A DNA stretch of 64,000 bases from Azospirillum sp. TSO22-1 (GCF_003116015.1 NZ_LGQZ01000033.1:1-64000); one strand, 5' to 3'; positions 8,480 through 19,430 are shown, counted from the first letter of the stretch. Numbers and translations: made by a program. The notes: generated from the letters alone by a model not told the origin.

Positions 8480-8767
8480 ATGACCCAGCTCGCCCGCTAC
8501 ACCAGCTTCGCCGGCATCGACTTCGACGGCAACATGGCCGCGGTGCTCGGCCACCTGCGCCGCTACATTGACGACCCGGCCACGACCAACCCGTTCTGGG
8601 AACGCTTCAAGCAGCGCCTCGCCAAGGCCGAGAGCGACCGGGTGCCGGTGGCTGATGCGCTGCTGCTCATGCACTCCCACGTCTACTACATGGTCGAGCT
8701 GTTCGAGGAGCATGACGACGAGGTGGCCCTGGCCGCGCTGAAGAAGCTGGAGGAGGAGTGCTTCTGA
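8480..8767 (+). CDS. cowN: CowN, protects nitrogenase from carbon monoxide
   Basis: A 95-residue acidic cytosolic protein. It shows the family pattern of Cow[13 protein letters not shown] near the N terminus, NPFWERF in the middle, LLMHSHVYY, and a C terminus [20 protein letters not shown]. CowN lets Mo-nitrogenase keep working when CO is present (known from Rhodobacter capsulatus and later from biochemical work). Its presence suggests that the organism fixes nitrogen. The start ATG at 8480 follows AGGTGAG at a good distance. It lies downstream of the RcoM-like gene with three LytTR-like repeats between them. Confidence 0.85.
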   Translation: MTQLARYTSFAGIDFDGNMAAVLGHLRRYIDDPATTNPFWERFKQRLAKAESDRVPVADALLLMHSHVYYMVELFEEHDDEVALAALKKLEEECF

Positions 8768-8777
8768 GCGCCGCGCT

Positions 8778-10094
8778 TCAGATTGACCGACCGGGCGCCA
8801 CCGGGGCGGGGGCGCCGCGTTCCGCCCGTTTGTCGTCCGGCTTCGGGCCGGTACCCCTCAGGCGGACGAACTGCGACAGCAGGTCGAACCAGAACGGTGC
8901 CCCCAGCGACAGGGCGAAACCGGTCAGCAGCCAGCCGAGCAGGTGAGTGGCCAGAACGTTGATGAGGACGCTAGGAAAACGCACCAGTCCGTCCCACGTC
9001 GGGATGAACGATTCGAGTGTCAGGGGCAGCGGCTCACCGGTCTTCTCATCGACCGGCCGCGCCCAGCCGATGGGCAGCCCGCCCAGCTTGGCATTCGCCT
9101 TGCGGATATCGGTGACCCAGCATTCGAGGTTCTTGGCGGGCGACTCGTCGGACTTGTCCGCGCAGGCGCTCTTGAGGAAGTCCTGCTTCTTGGTCGCCTC
9201 GACCGCGGCTTGCACGAAGGTTGCGCGCAACGTGTCGTTGCTCCACAGCTCCTTGCTGATGGCGACCGTGTCCACGTTGAGCGCCACCGTCACCAGCATG
9301 GCGACCAGCAGGGTCACCCGCTGGATGCGCTCCTTGTACCAGCCGGAGACGCGGTCCATGGACTGGTCGAACCAAGCCTGAATGGCTTTGACGGATGCCT
9401 CCGCCTTGCCAAGGGCATCCACCGCCTCCAATTCAGCGCGCGCCACGACCGGCAACAGCGCCGTGCGCAGCGGATGCCATTCCGGCAGTCGTTCCACCGC
9501 CGCCTTCACGTCGGTGAAGGCTTGGCCCACCTGAAGCGCCGGCGTGTCCGCCGGCTTCGGCGGCGGGTCGCCCGGCTTCTGGGCCGCGATCTGCTTAGGT
9601 GGTTCGGACGGCATGGCGCCGGACCGCAGAACGTCCACCAGCGCGGTCACGAACAGCTTCGGGTCGATGTAGCCCGGCACCTTGTCGCCCGGCGCGAGCC
9701 GGTAGATCAGAGGATGCTTGAACAGCTGATGCGACAGCGATTGGTCGAGAGGCACGTTCTCCGGGGTCGGCGGAAGGTTGCGCGCGTCGGTCGAAAGGGT
9801 GCGCCTCCCGTCGAAGCGCAGCGCCAGGAGGGGCATGATCAACACGTTGACCGGGGACAGGAGGGTCTGTCCGACCACCCGCTTGACCCGGTCCCAAGCC
9901 GTGGCCGGCCAAGGGGCGGCGTCATGCCGCGGCGGCGTGTTGTCGAGCAGCCAGACCAGTCCCTCCGCGAGGTTGATGGCACGGAGGCGCAGGAAGGAGG
10001 CGACGGTCTCGATGATCGCCGTGCATATGATGCTCAGCACCAGGTAAGCGAACATCAGGCCGATGGCCGTGTCGAGAAGCTTGAGCTGGTCCAT
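8778..10094 (-). CDS. large uncharacterised membrane protein
   Basis: A 438-residue protein with a hydrophobic N-terminal segment (about 12-35), another near 80-95, one near 256-276 and a hydrophobic pair near 375-415. Between them is a hydrophilic part rich in Pro and Lys (about 165-190, with PPPKPADTP), then a helical stretch ending in WYKERIQRV. Many alphaproteobacteria and cyanobacteria have similar proteins of unknown role; I recognise no catalytic motif. It converges with cowN, 10 bp apart, and is divergent from rpsD. Start ATG at 10094. Confidence 0.7.
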   Translation of the reverse strand: MDQLKLLDTAIGLMFAYLVLSIICTAIIETVASFLRLRAINLAEGLVWLLDNTPPRHDAAPWPATAWDRVKRVVGQTLLSPVNVLIMPLLALRFDGRRTLSTDARNLPPTPENVPLDQSLSHQLFKHPLIYRLAPGDKVPGYIDPKLFVTALVDVLRSGAMPSEPPKQIAAQKPGDPPPKPADTPALQVGQAFTDVKAAVERLPEWHPLRTALLPVVARAELEAVDALGKAEASVKAIQAWFDQSMDRVSGWYKERIQRVTLLVAMLVTVALNVDTVAISKELWSNDTLRATFVQAAVEATKKQDFLKSACADKSDESPAKNLECWVTDIRKANAKLGGLPIGWARPVDEKTGEPLPLTLESFIPTWDGLVRFPSVLINVLATHLLGWLLTGFALSLGAPFWFDLLSQFVRLRGTGPKPDDKRAERGAPAPVAPGRSI

Positions 10095-10235
10095 GGCTTC
10101 TCACCCGCGGACGAGAGGGTTGCGATAACATCGCCGTCGTAAAATGACCTGAGGCTGTGGCTCTGCCAACCATGTCTCTGAAATGGTGTTTGGCCAAGCG
10201 GAAAATCCCGCACGTGCCGGGCGGGCACGTCGCGT

Positions 10236-10263
10236 TTGACATTCGGCGCGCGATCCGTATAGT
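10236..10263 (+). promoter_or_regulatory. sigma70-type promoter of rpsD
   Basis: TTGACA at 10236-10241 and TATAGT at 10258-10263, spaced by 16 bp, lie about 115 bp before the rpsD start. The -35 box is perfect and the -10 box has four of six consensus bases. The long leader could hold an S4 autoregulatory site, but I cannot identify one. Confidence 0.75.
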
Positions 10264-10378
10264 GCGCGCCTTCACTTCCCGGGAAGGCGGGCGTGCCTGC
10301 TTGTCTGCGCCCCGTCCCCGGCGGAAACGCCGGTGGAACTACCGGGACAAAACCAACTCGCGAAAACCGAGGACGAGT

Positions 10379-10993
10379 ATGAGCAAGCGTCAAGAGTCCA
10401 AGTACAAGATCGACCGCCGTCTCGGCGTCAACCTCTGGGGACGTTCCAAGAGCCCGCTGAACCGCCGCGAGTACGGCCCGGGCCAGCACGGCCAGCGCCG
10501 CAAGAAGCCGTCGGATTACGGCCTGCAGCTGATGGCCAAGCAGAAGCTGAAGGGCTACTACGGCAACATCGGCGAGAAGCAGTTCCGCAAGATCTACCAG
10601 GAGGCCGTGCGCCGCAAGGGCGACACCGGCGAGAACCTGATCGGTCTGCTGGAGCGCCGCCTGGACGCCGTCGTCTACCGCATGAAGTTCGTCCCCACCC
10701 CGTTCGCTGCCCGCCAGTTCATCAACCACGGCCACATCCTGGTGAACGGCAAGCGCGTCAACATCCCGTCCTACCGCGTCAAGGACGGTGACGTGATCGA
10801 GGTGAAGAACAAGTCCAAGCAGCTCGCGCTGGTCCTCGAGGCCGTCGCCTCGGGCGAGCGCGACATCCCCGAGTACCTCACCGTCGACACCGGCGCGCTG
10901 AAGGGCAGCTTCCTGCGCGCCCCGCAGCTGGCCGACGTGCCGTACCCGGTGCAGATGGAGCCGAACCTGGTGGTCGAGTTCTACTCGCGCTAA
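10379..10993 (+). CDS. rpsD: 30S ribosomal protein S4
   Basis: The 204-residue small-subunit protein that binds 16S rRNA early in assembly. The N-terminal domain has the S4 pattern [10 protein letters not shown] and REYGPGQHG, and the S4 RNA-binding domain includes [21 protein letters not shown] and [11 protein letters not shown]. The length is normal for the alphaproteobacterial form, and there are no zinc-binding Cys residues in the N-terminal part (C-minus type). It stands alone rather than in a ribosomal operon, with its own promoter upstream and a rho-independent terminator 25 bp downstream. Start ATG at 10379. Confidence 0.97.
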   Translation: MSKRQESKYKIDRRLGVNLWGRSKSPLNRREYGPGQHGQRRKKPSDYGLQLMAKQKLKGYYGNIGEKQFRKIYQEAVRRKGDTGENLIGLLERRLDAVVYRMKFVPTPFAARQFINHGHILVNGKRVNIPSYRVKDGDVIEVKNKSKQLALVLEAVASGERDIPEYLTVDTGALKGSFLRAPQLADVPYPVQMEPNLVVEFYSR

Positions 10994-11017
10994 CCGCCGG
11001 TTCTCGGACGACACGCG

Positions 11018-11046
11018 AAAGGCCGCGCCTCCGGGCGCGGCCTTTT
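11018..11046 (+). terminator. rho-independent terminator of rpsD
   Basis: AAAGGCCGCGCC, loop TCCG, GGCGCGGCCTTTT: a perfect 9-bp GC stem extended by A-T pairs and followed by T residues, 24 bp after the rpsD stop. Confidence 0.92.
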
Positions 11047-11055
11047 CGTTTCTTA

Positions 11056-11180
11056 GCCCTCCCTCGCCTCCGGCGGGGGAGGGAGGGGACCCAGGCGAAG
11101 CCTGGGGAGGGTGGGGGCTACGGCCTTTCCCAAAAGCCGCTGCCCCCACCTAACCTCCCCCGCCGGAGGCGGGGGAGGGA
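11056..11180. repeat. dispersed GC-rich palindromic repeat, copy 2
   Basis: About 125 bp between the convergent 3' ends of rpsD and the Old Yellow Enzyme gene. Both ends carry a CCTCC-(C)GCCGGAGG-CGGGGGAGG-type palindrome. The middle (GGGTGGGGGCTACGGC, then GCCGCTGCCCCC) closely matches the reverse complement of copy 3. Confidence 0.8.
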
Positions 11181-11189
11181 CAAGTCTCG

Positions 11190-12293
11190 TCAGGCGTCCA
11201 CCGTCTCCAGCGCCGGATAGTCGGTGTAGCCCTTCTCCGTGCCGCCGTAGAAGCTCGCCTTGTCGCCCTCGGCCAGCGGAGCGCCGAGCTTCAGGCGGGC
11301 GGGCAGGTCGGGGTTGGCGATGAAGGGGATGCCGATGCTCACCAGATCGGCCTCGCCCTTGGCCAGCACGGCGTCGGCGGCCGCGCGGGTGTAATAGCCG
11401 CCGTTGATGATGAAGGTGCCCTTGAAGGCGGCGCGCAATTGGGACGCGACCGCCGGGGCGCCGGCCGGCAGCGTCATCGGGCCATCGATGCCCTCGATCA
11501 CGTGCAGGTAGGCGAGGTTGAAGGTGCTCAGCGCCTTGGCGACGTGGGTGAACAGGGCGACCGGGTCGCTGTCGCGCATGTCGTTGAAGGTGCCGTTCGG
11601 CGACAGGCGGACGCCGACGCGGTCGGCGCCGATGGCGGCGACGGTGGCCTCGACGATCTCCAGCAGGAAGCGGGCGCGGTTCTCGATGGAGCCGCCGTAG
11701 GCGTCGGTGCGCTTGTTCGTGCCGTCGCGCAGGAACTGGTCGATCAGGTAGCCGTTGGCGCCGTGGATCTCCACGCCGTCGAAGCCGGCGTCGTAGACCG
11801 CCCGCTTGGCCGCCTCGGCGAAGTCGCGGACGAGGCCGGGGATCTCGGCCGTCTCCAGCGCGCGCGGCACCGGGAACGGCTTCATGCCCTCGCCGGTGTA
11901 CAGCTCGCCCGCGGCGGCGATGGCGGAGGGGGCTACGGGCGGCGCGCCGTTCGGCTGGAAGATCGGGTGCGAGATGCGGCCGACGTGCCAGAGCTGCACG
12001 AAGATCCGCCCGCCCTTGGCGTGCACCGCCTCGGTCACCCGGCGCCAGCCGGCGGCCTGGGTGTTGGTGTGGACGCCCGGCGTGCTGGGGTAGCCCTGCG
12101 CGGTGTCGTTCACCTGCGTGGCCTCGGAGATGATCAGGCCGGCCGAGGCGCGCTGCGCGTAGTACTCGGCCATCAGCGGGGTGGGGGCGTTGCCCTCGCC
12201 GGCGCGGCTGCGGGTCATCGGCGCCATGGCGATGCGGTTCGGCAGCTCGAAGGCGCCGACGCGGACGGGCGTGAAGAGGTCGATCTGGCTCAT
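11190..12293 (-). CDS. nemA: Old Yellow Enzyme-family alkene/N-ethylmaleimide reductase
   Basis: A 367-residue FMN-dependent, NAD(P)H-linked ene-reductase with a single TIM barrel. Family marks are FVQLWHVGRISHP, the His/Asn substrate-binding pair in IHGANGYLIDQF, and the phosphate-binding FIINGGYY region near the C terminus. The protein has the usual length and no Fe-S domain, so it is the classical NemA/XenB type that reduces electrophilic alkenes, nitroesters and maleimides in the cytosol. It is divergent from a TetR gene, with two copies of a 16-bp operator between them, and is very likely repressed by that protein. The NemA-NemR pair in E. coli is the known parallel. Confidence 0.9.
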   Translation of the reverse strand: MSQIDLFTPVRVGAFELPNRIAMAPMTRSRAGEGNAPTPLMAEYYAQRASAGLIISEATQVNDTAQGYPSTPGVHTNTQAAGWRRVTEAVHAKGGRIFVQLWHVGRISHPIFQPNGAPPVAPSAIAAAGELYTGEGMKPFPVPRALETAEIPGLVRDFAEAAKRAVYDAGFDGVEIHGANGYLIDQFLRDGTNKRTDAYGGSIENRARFLLEIVEATVAAIGADRVGVRLSPNGTFNDMRDSDPVALFTHVAKALSTFNLAYLHVIEGIDGPMTLPAGAPAVASQLRAAFKGTFIINGGYYTRAAADAVLAKGEADLVSIGIPFIANPDLPARLKLGAPLAEGDKASFYGGTEKGYTDYPALETVDA

Positions 12294-12316
12294 GGGAGGT
12301 TCGCGTCCTCAGGTAT

Positions 12317-12373
12317 GTATGTGCGTACATACTTACCGCATCGAGGCCGCTTGTCAAGTATGCGCGTGCATAC
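12317..12373. promoter_or_regulatory. twin TetR-type operators between nemA and its regulator
   Basis: GTATGTGCGTACATAC at 12317-12332 and GTATGCGCGTGCATAC at 12358-12373 are two 16-bp near-palindromes, differing only in the sixth and eleventh bases. Their centres are 41 bp apart, close to four helical turns. They lie in the divergent promoter region of nemA (minus) and the TetR gene (plus) and are the likely binding sites of that repressor. The first copy also extends leftward with another GTAT. Confidence 0.82.
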
Positions 12374-12430
12374 CTATTATAAGCTCTATATCAAGCCTGC
12401 CGGGCACGGTGCCCGGCGAGGAAGGACGCC

Positions 12431-13081
12431 ATGTTGGACGAGGAGACCCCCTGCGCGCGGGGTGACGAGGGCTGCGCCGGTCCCCGCAAGCGCGACCGCG
12501 AGGCGACGGCCAACGCGCTGCTGGACGCCGGCAAGCAGGTGTTCGCCGAGCGCGGCTTCGACGCCGCGACGACGCGCGAGATCGCCGCGCGCGCCGGCGT
12601 CAACGAGCAGCTGATCCAGCGCTACTTCAGCGGCAAGGCCGGCCTGCTGCTGGCGGTGGTCGAGCGCTATGGCCGCGAGGAGGCGCAGGGCTGCACGCTG
12701 CCGCCGATGACCGGCACCTGCGTGGAGAAGGAGATCCACACCTTCCTCCACCATCAGGCCGAACACGCCTGGAAGTGCCGCGAGTTCACCAAGGTGATCA
12801 TGGGCCGCGCGCTGGTCGATCCGGCCATCGCGGCGGAGATGGGGCGGACGCTGTCGGAGAGCCGCATTCCCAGCCTGCTCTCGCGGCTGGAGGCCCTGCG
12901 CGACAAGGGGCTGATCGACCGCGACGCCGACCTGCCGAACGTCGCCGCCGGCATCGCGACGCTGAGCTTCGGCCTGGGCTTCCTGGATCAGGTGGTGTTC
13001 GCCGAGGACAACGGCCGGGTGTGCGCGGTGGCGCGCAGCATCGCGACGACGCTGGCGCGGGGATTGGCGCCGAAGGGTTAG
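12431..13081 (+). CDS. TetR/AcrR-family repressor
   Basis: A 216-residue regulator. The N-terminal helix-turn-helix (about residues 24-70) shows TTREIAARAGVNEQLIQRYFSGKAGLL, spread across the typical TetR recognition helices (here AGV-N-E-QLIQRYF). The C-terminal ligand domain (about 85-210) contains Cys69-region and later Cys residues that could react with electrophiles as NemR does, but this is a guess. It is divergent from the Old Yellow Enzyme gene with twin operators in between. Its stop codon directly abuts the stop of rarD on the other strand. Confidence 0.88.
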   Translation: MLDEETPCARGDEGCAGPRKRDREATANALLDAGKQVFAERGFDAATTREIAARAGVNEQLIQRYFSGKAGLLLAVVERYGREEAQGCTLPPMTGTCVEKEIHTFLHHQAEHAWKCREFTKVIMGRALVDPAIAAEMGRTLSESRIPSLLSRLEALRDKGLIDRDADLPNVAAGIATLSFGLGFLDQVVFAEDNGRVCAVARSIATTLARGLAPKG

Positions 13082-14017
13082 TCAGTCCCCCGCCGCCGCG
13101 GCCGTCCGAACCGCCGCCCGGTGCGTGACGAAGGCGTCGTGCGAGTAGAGCACCAGCGCCACCCAGATGCAGCCGAAGGCGACGGCGTGCGCCGGGGTGA
13201 AGGTCTCGCCGTAGACCAGCACGCCGAGGAGCAGCTGCCCGGTCGGCCCGATGTACTGCAGCAGCCCGATGGTGGAGAGCTTGAGCCGCGCCGCGCCCAC
13301 CATGAACAGCACCAGCGGCACCGCCGTGATCGGCCCGGCCAGCGCCAGCAGGACCGCCGTGCCGGTGCCGCCGCTGACGAACGCCCCCTGCGGCCCCAGC
13401 CACAGCAGGTAGCCGAGCGCCGGCGGGATCAGCAGGCCGGTCTCCACCAGCAGGCCGGTGACCGGCTCGATGGCGGCCTTCTTGCGGACCAGGGCGTAGA
13501 TGCCGAACGTCACCGCCAGCGCCAGCGCGATCCACGGCACCACGCCGTACCACAGCACGAGGCTGAGCACCCCGGCCGCCGCCACCGCCACCGCGACCAT
13601 CTGCTGGCGCGACAGCCGCTCGTGCAGGAAGACGACGCCGAGCAGCACGTTGACCAGCGGGTTGATGTAGTAGCCCAGGCTGGACTGCAGCATCTGCCCG
13701 CTGAGCGTGGCGTAGATGAAGATCAGCCAGTTGGAGGAGACCAGCGCCGTGGTGACCGCCAGGATGCCGAGCCGCCGCCACGTGCCGACCGCCCGCACCA
13801 CGGCCATCGGCCCGCGCGCCGCCAGCACGAAGGCGCCGACCAGCAGCACGGTCCACACCACGCGGTGCGCGACGATCTCCACCGCGCCGATGCCGGTCAA
13901 CAGCTTGAAGTAGACCGGCGCCACCAGCCCCCACAGCAGGAAGGCCCCGGTGGCCGCGGCCAGGCCGGTGAACGTCGGGTTGTGGCGGTCGGTGGTGGTG
14001 TCACTGAGGGTCGTCAT
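13082..14017 (-). CDS. rarD: RarD/EamA-family drug-metabolite transporter
   Basis: A 311-residue inner-membrane protein with about ten hydrophobic helices, which is the 5+5 EamA arrangement. The opening AFLLWGLVAPVYFKLL, the HRVVWT motif and the SSNWLIFIYA and SLGYYINPLVNVLLG segments are typical of RarD (chloramphenicol-sensitivity protein). The transported compound is unknown. The start is ATG at 14017 (MTTLSDT); the frame is open 24 codons upstream but that part is GC-rich and lacks homology features. Confidence 0.88.
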   Translation of the reverse strand: MTTLSDTTTDRHNPTFTGLAAATGAFLLWGLVAPVYFKLLTGIGAVEIVAHRVVWTVLLVGAFVLAARGPMAVVRAVGTWRRLGILAVTTALVSSNWLIFIYATLSGQMLQSSLGYYINPLVNVLLGVVFLHERLSRQQMVAVAVAAAGVLSLVLWYGVVPWIALALAVTFGIYALVRKKAAIEPVTGLLVETGLLIPPALGYLLWLGPQGAFVSGGTGTAVLLALAGPITAVPLVLFMVGAARLKLSTIGLLQYIGPTGQLLLGVLVYGETFTPAHAVAFGCIWVALVLYSHDAFVTHRAAVRTAAAAGD

Positions 14018-14165
14018 GCCTCCGGTGTAGCACGGGGCCGGCGCGGCGGCGAGGCGACGCCGGGCATGACCGGGCTGCACCGCGGGCATGACGCTCCGTG
14101 GGGCGAACGGTTCAGCGTCTGCGCTCCTGCGTCTGCGGCGCGGCCGGCGCCGTCAGCGGCGACTA

Positions 14166-14723
14166 TCACCGGCGCTCCGGATCCTCGTGGTCGAGGCGCT
14201 GGCGCGCCGCGTCGGCGGCCGAGCCGGGGACGGCGGACGGCGATGCCGTGCCGGGATTCACCGGGGGTGGCGGCACCGCCTCGGCGTTGCTGACGCGCAG
14301 CGCCTCGGCGGCCTTGCCCAGGTTGCCGTCGCCGCCGGTGTCGGTGCGCGGCTTCACCATGACCGGCGGCGGTTCGCCGGTCCAGCCGGAGGCGCGCCAT
14401 TCGGCCGAGCGGGCGGCGAGATCGACGCTGTCCCCGCTTTCCAGCACGCCCATGGCGCGGTTCACCGCCTCGTCGTCGCGCGGCGAGACGACCAGCAGCG
14501 CGCCGCCGCGGCGCAGCCCCTCGGCGTAGGCCACCGCCTCGTCGTGCGGCGCGCCCCAGCCTTCGAGCTGCGGCATCACCTCGCCGTAGCCCTCGCCGGC
14601 GCCGTAGCCGGAGTTGTGCAGCACCTCGACCTCCATGTCGGAGAAGCCGGCGGCCAGCAGGTCGCGCTCCGCGGCCTCGGCGTCGTCCAGCGCGTCGAAC
14701 AGGGCGACCAGGGTCTTCGCCAT
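14166..14723 (-). CDS. YflT-like general stress protein
   Basis: A 185-residue protein with an N-terminal domain of the kind called heat-induced stress protein YflT or general stress protein 17M: MAKTLVALFD followed by a regular alpha/beta pattern that ends in GALLVVSPRDDEAVNRAM. From about residue 110 the chain becomes Pro- and Ala-rich and probably disordered. It has no signal peptide. The start ATG at 14723 follows a good AGGAGG site. A small membrane protein gene lies directly upstream on the same strand, 10 bp away, so the two are likely one transcript. The frame stays open far upstream but does not code there. Confidence 0.7.
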   Translation of the reverse strand: MAKTLVALFDALDDAEAAERDLLAAGFSDMEVEVLHNSGYGAGEGYGEVMPQLEGWGAPHDEAVAYAEGLRRGGALLVVSPRDDEAVNRAMGVLESGDSVDLAARSAEWRASGWTGEPPPVMVKPRTDTGGDGNLGKAAEALRVSNAEAVPPPPVNPGTASPSAVPGSAADAARQRLDHEDPERR

Positions 14724-14733
14724 GACAGCCTCC

Positions 14734-14871
14734 TCAGTGCAGCCAGACCAGCAGGAGCGCCGCCACCACGACCAGCGCGACGATCCACAGGAACGACCGG
14801 GACTGCGACCGGATCGTGCCCACCCCCTCGTAGACGCCCACCTTGCGCGGGCCGTGATGGTCGGTGGCCAT
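14734..14871 (-). CDS. 45-residue single-helix membrane protein
   Basis: A short hydrophilic start (MATDHHGPRKVGVYEG) is followed by one transmembrane helix (about residues 27-44, FLWIVALVVVAALLLVWL) that ends the protein. The start ATG at 14871 has AGGAGAGC upstream. It is the first gene of a pair with the YflT-like gene and is probably stress related by context. I do not recognise the family. Confidence 0.62.
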   Translation of the reverse strand: MATDHHGPRKVGVYEGVGTIRSQSRSFLWIVALVVVAALLLVWLH

Positions 14872-15017
14872 GCTGCTCTCCTTTCTGAACCTTCGGCAGA
14901 GGCAACAGGCGGATGGTCGGGCCGGTTCCGGCCAAGCCCACGAATCGGGTACGGCGAAAGCGCTGTTGCGCGCCGGGCGGGGCAGGGCCACCTGTCCGGT
15001 TTGGGGGGACTCGTCTC

Positions 15018-15464
15018 ATGAAGGTGCTGATCGTCGAGGACGAGGCGCTGATCGCGCTGAGCTGGGCGCAGGTGGTCGAGAGCCTCGGCCACCGGGTGCT
15101 GGGCATCTGCGCCAGCCTGCCGGCCGCCCGGGAGCTGACGCGGCGCGAGGCGCCCGACGTGGCGCTGGTCGATCTGCGCCTCGGCGGTGGCCGCTGCGGC
15201 GCCAAGGTGGACGAGTACCTGAACGAGGCCTTCGGCACCACGTCGCTGTACGTCACCGCCAACCGCGACTTCGCCTACCGCTACGGCACCCGCGCCATCG
15301 GTTTCGCCGAGAAGCCGCTGTCCGGCGATTCCCAGTTCGCCGTGGTGCGCTTCCTGACCGCGTGGCACGAGGGCCGCCGCCCGCCGGTGCCGCCCGGGGT
15401 GACGCTGTTCGGCGACGCGCAGGAGGTGATGACGGAGGCAGCGCGGGCGGAGGAAGTTCAATAA
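15018..15464 (+). CDS. single-domain response regulator
   Basis: A 148-residue receiver-domain protein starting MKVLIVEDEALIALSWAQ. The phospho-acceptor is the Asp in VALVDLRL (about residue 53), with Thr in YVTAN and Lys in FAEKPLSG. The C-terminal tail of about 30 residues shows no DNA-binding domain. Such proteins in alphaproteobacteria often accept phosphate from HWE/HisKA2-type kinases of stress signalling. Its position next to the stress genes at 14.2-14.9 kb agrees with that but does not prove it. The frame is open upstream; ATG at 15018 is chosen because the receiver fold begins there. Confidence 0.82.
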   Translation: MKVLIVEDEALIALSWAQVVESLGHRVLGICASLPAARELTRREAPDVALVDLRLGGGRCGAKVDEYLNEAFGTTSLYVTANRDFAYRYGTRAIGFAEKPLSGDSQFAVVRFLTAWHEGRRPPVPPGVTLFGDAQEVMTEAARAEEVQ

Positions 15465-15466
15465 TT

Positions 15467-15583
15467 CCTCCCCCAGCCCCGCTGGGGGAGGTTAGGAGGG
15501 GGCAGCGGCCTTCGGGAACGCCGTAGCCCCCACCCTCCCACGTTGTGGGCCCCTCCCTCCCCCGCCGGAGGCGGGGGAGGGGA
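15467..15583. repeat. dispersed GC-rich palindromic repeat, copy 3
   Basis: About 117 bp between the convergent 3' ends of the response regulator and the glutaredoxin gene. Read on the minus strand it matches copy 2 closely (GGGTGGGGGCTACGGC, CCGCTGCCCCC, CCTAACCTCCCCC) and has the same terminal palindromes. Confidence 0.8.
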
Positions 15584-15589
15584 AAAAGG

Positions 15590-15931
<342 letters not shown>

Positions 15932-15957
15932 GTCTCGTACCCTTTTGTAAAAAAGCC

Positions 15958-16197
15958 TCAGGCCCCTTCCGGAACCGCGGTGGTGAGCGCCAGGGCGTGC
16001 AGCTCGCCGCCCATTCTGCCTTGCAGCGCCGCGTACACCATCTGGTGCTGCTGCACGCGCGACTTGCCCTTGAAGGACGGCGATTCGACGTGCGCGGCGT
16101 AGTGGTCGCCGTCGCCGCGCAGATCGGCGATCTGCACGGTGCAGTCCGGAATGCCTTCCTTGATCAGGCGTTCGATGTTCGCGGCTTCCATCGCCAT
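15958..16197 (-). CDS. bolA: BolA-family protein (IbaG-like)
   Basis: A 79-residue cytosolic protein with the BolA fold: IERLIKEGIPDC at the start, DGDHYAAHVESPSFKGKSR with the conserved His and the loop that binds clusters, and HQMVYAALQGRMGGELHAL at the end with the second conserved His. The short loop form fits the IbaG/BolA2 group. It probably forms a cluster-bridged heterodimer with the glutaredoxin encoded next to it. It lies between purL and grxD, all on the minus strand, an order common in alphaproteobacteria. Confidence 0.9.
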   Translation of the reverse strand: MAMEAANIERLIKEGIPDCTVQIADLRGDGDHYAAHVESPSFKGKSRVQQHQMVYAALQGRMGGELHALALTTAVPEGA

Positions 16198-16215
16198 TGG
16201 TCGTGTCCTTCGTCC

Positions 16216-18435
<2,220 letters not shown>

Positions 18436-18534
18436 CGGTTCGTCCGGGCGGCCGGGCAGGGCCCGCGCCTCGGGGGTGGGTCTCCAGGGCTTTATAAGCC
18501 CCGCCCGCGCGAAAGCAAGTCGATCCGTCCCCGA

Positions 18535-19308
18535 TTACCGCTCCGCGACCATGGTCTGCAGCGTGCCGGGCAGGTGGAGCGCCCCGGCGAAGCGTGCGCC
18601 GCCGATGCGCGCGTTGTCGAAGGTGGCGCCCGCCAGCTCCGCCCCGTCGAACACCGCGCCGGCCAGCTGCGCGTCCAGCAGCACCGCGCCGCCGAGGTCG
18701 GCGCCGGAGAAGTCGGTCGCCACCGCGTTGGCGGCGGTCAGCACCGCACCGCGCAGGTCCGCCCCCGCCAGCGTCGAGCCGGCCAGCACGCCGTTCAGCA
18801 GCAGCGCCTGCTCCAGCCGTGCGCCGGTCAGGTCGGCGCGGTCGAGGCGCGCGTCGCGGATGTAGGCGCCGGAGAAGTCGGCCGCTAGCGCGCGCGCGCC
18901 GACCAGCCGCACCCCCTGCAGATTGGCCGCGGCCAGCGTCGCGCCCGAGAGGTCGGCGCCGTCCAGCACGGTGTTGAACAGGTCGGCCCCGGAGAGGTCG
19001 GCGCCGACGAGGCTGCAGCCGGCGAGGTTCGCGAAGCGCAGGTCGGCCTTGCGCAGGTCGGCGCCGTCGAGACGGCAGCCGCGCAAGTTGATACCCGTCA
19101 AATCCGCCTGGACCAAGTCGACGCCGCGAAAATCATGGCCGGCCAGCTGTTGCCCGGCGAAGGGGCAGTGCGCGAGTCGGGTGAACGGCTGCGGCGCATC
19201 GCACGCGCCGCGGGGCCGGGAATCAAGGGCTTCGGCCGGGGTGCCGAAGGCCGCCACGACGAGGAGGGTGGCGACGAGGATGCCGGTGCCGAGGGAAAAT
19301 CCACGCAT
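18535..19308 (-). CDS. exported pentapeptide-repeat protein
   Basis: A 257-residue protein. An N-terminal signal peptide (about residues 1-28, hydrophobic core GILVATLLVVAAFG) is followed by a Cys-containing stretch (CDAPQPFTRLAHCPF) and about 35 pentapeptide repeats of the A(D/N)LXX type (residues 55-245), which fold as a right-handed square beta-helix. Most such proteins are cytosolic; the signal peptide puts this one in the periplasm or outer envelope. Function unknown. It lies between purL and purQ on the same strand. Confidence 0.82.
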   Translation of the reverse strand: MRGFSLGTGILVATLLVVAAFGTPAEALDSRPRGACDAPQPFTRLAHCPFAGQQLAGHDFRGVDLVQADLTGINLRGCRLDGADLRKADLRFANLAGCSLVGADLSGADLFNTVLDGADLSGATLAAANLQGVRLVGARALAADFSGAYIRDARLDRADLTGARLEQALLLNGVLAGSTLAGADLRGAVLTAANAVATDFSGADLGGAVLLDAQLAGAVFDGAELAGATFDNARIGGARFAGALHLPGTLQTMVAER

Positions 19309-19430
19309 GTTGGGCCTCCCAATGACTGGGACATTTTGCCCCAGATCTTGTCAGGCTACCGTATCGCGATCGATTCGCACAGCGATAGTTTCAAATTATG
19401 GCTTTTTGCGGCGCTATTCTGCACCCAGGC

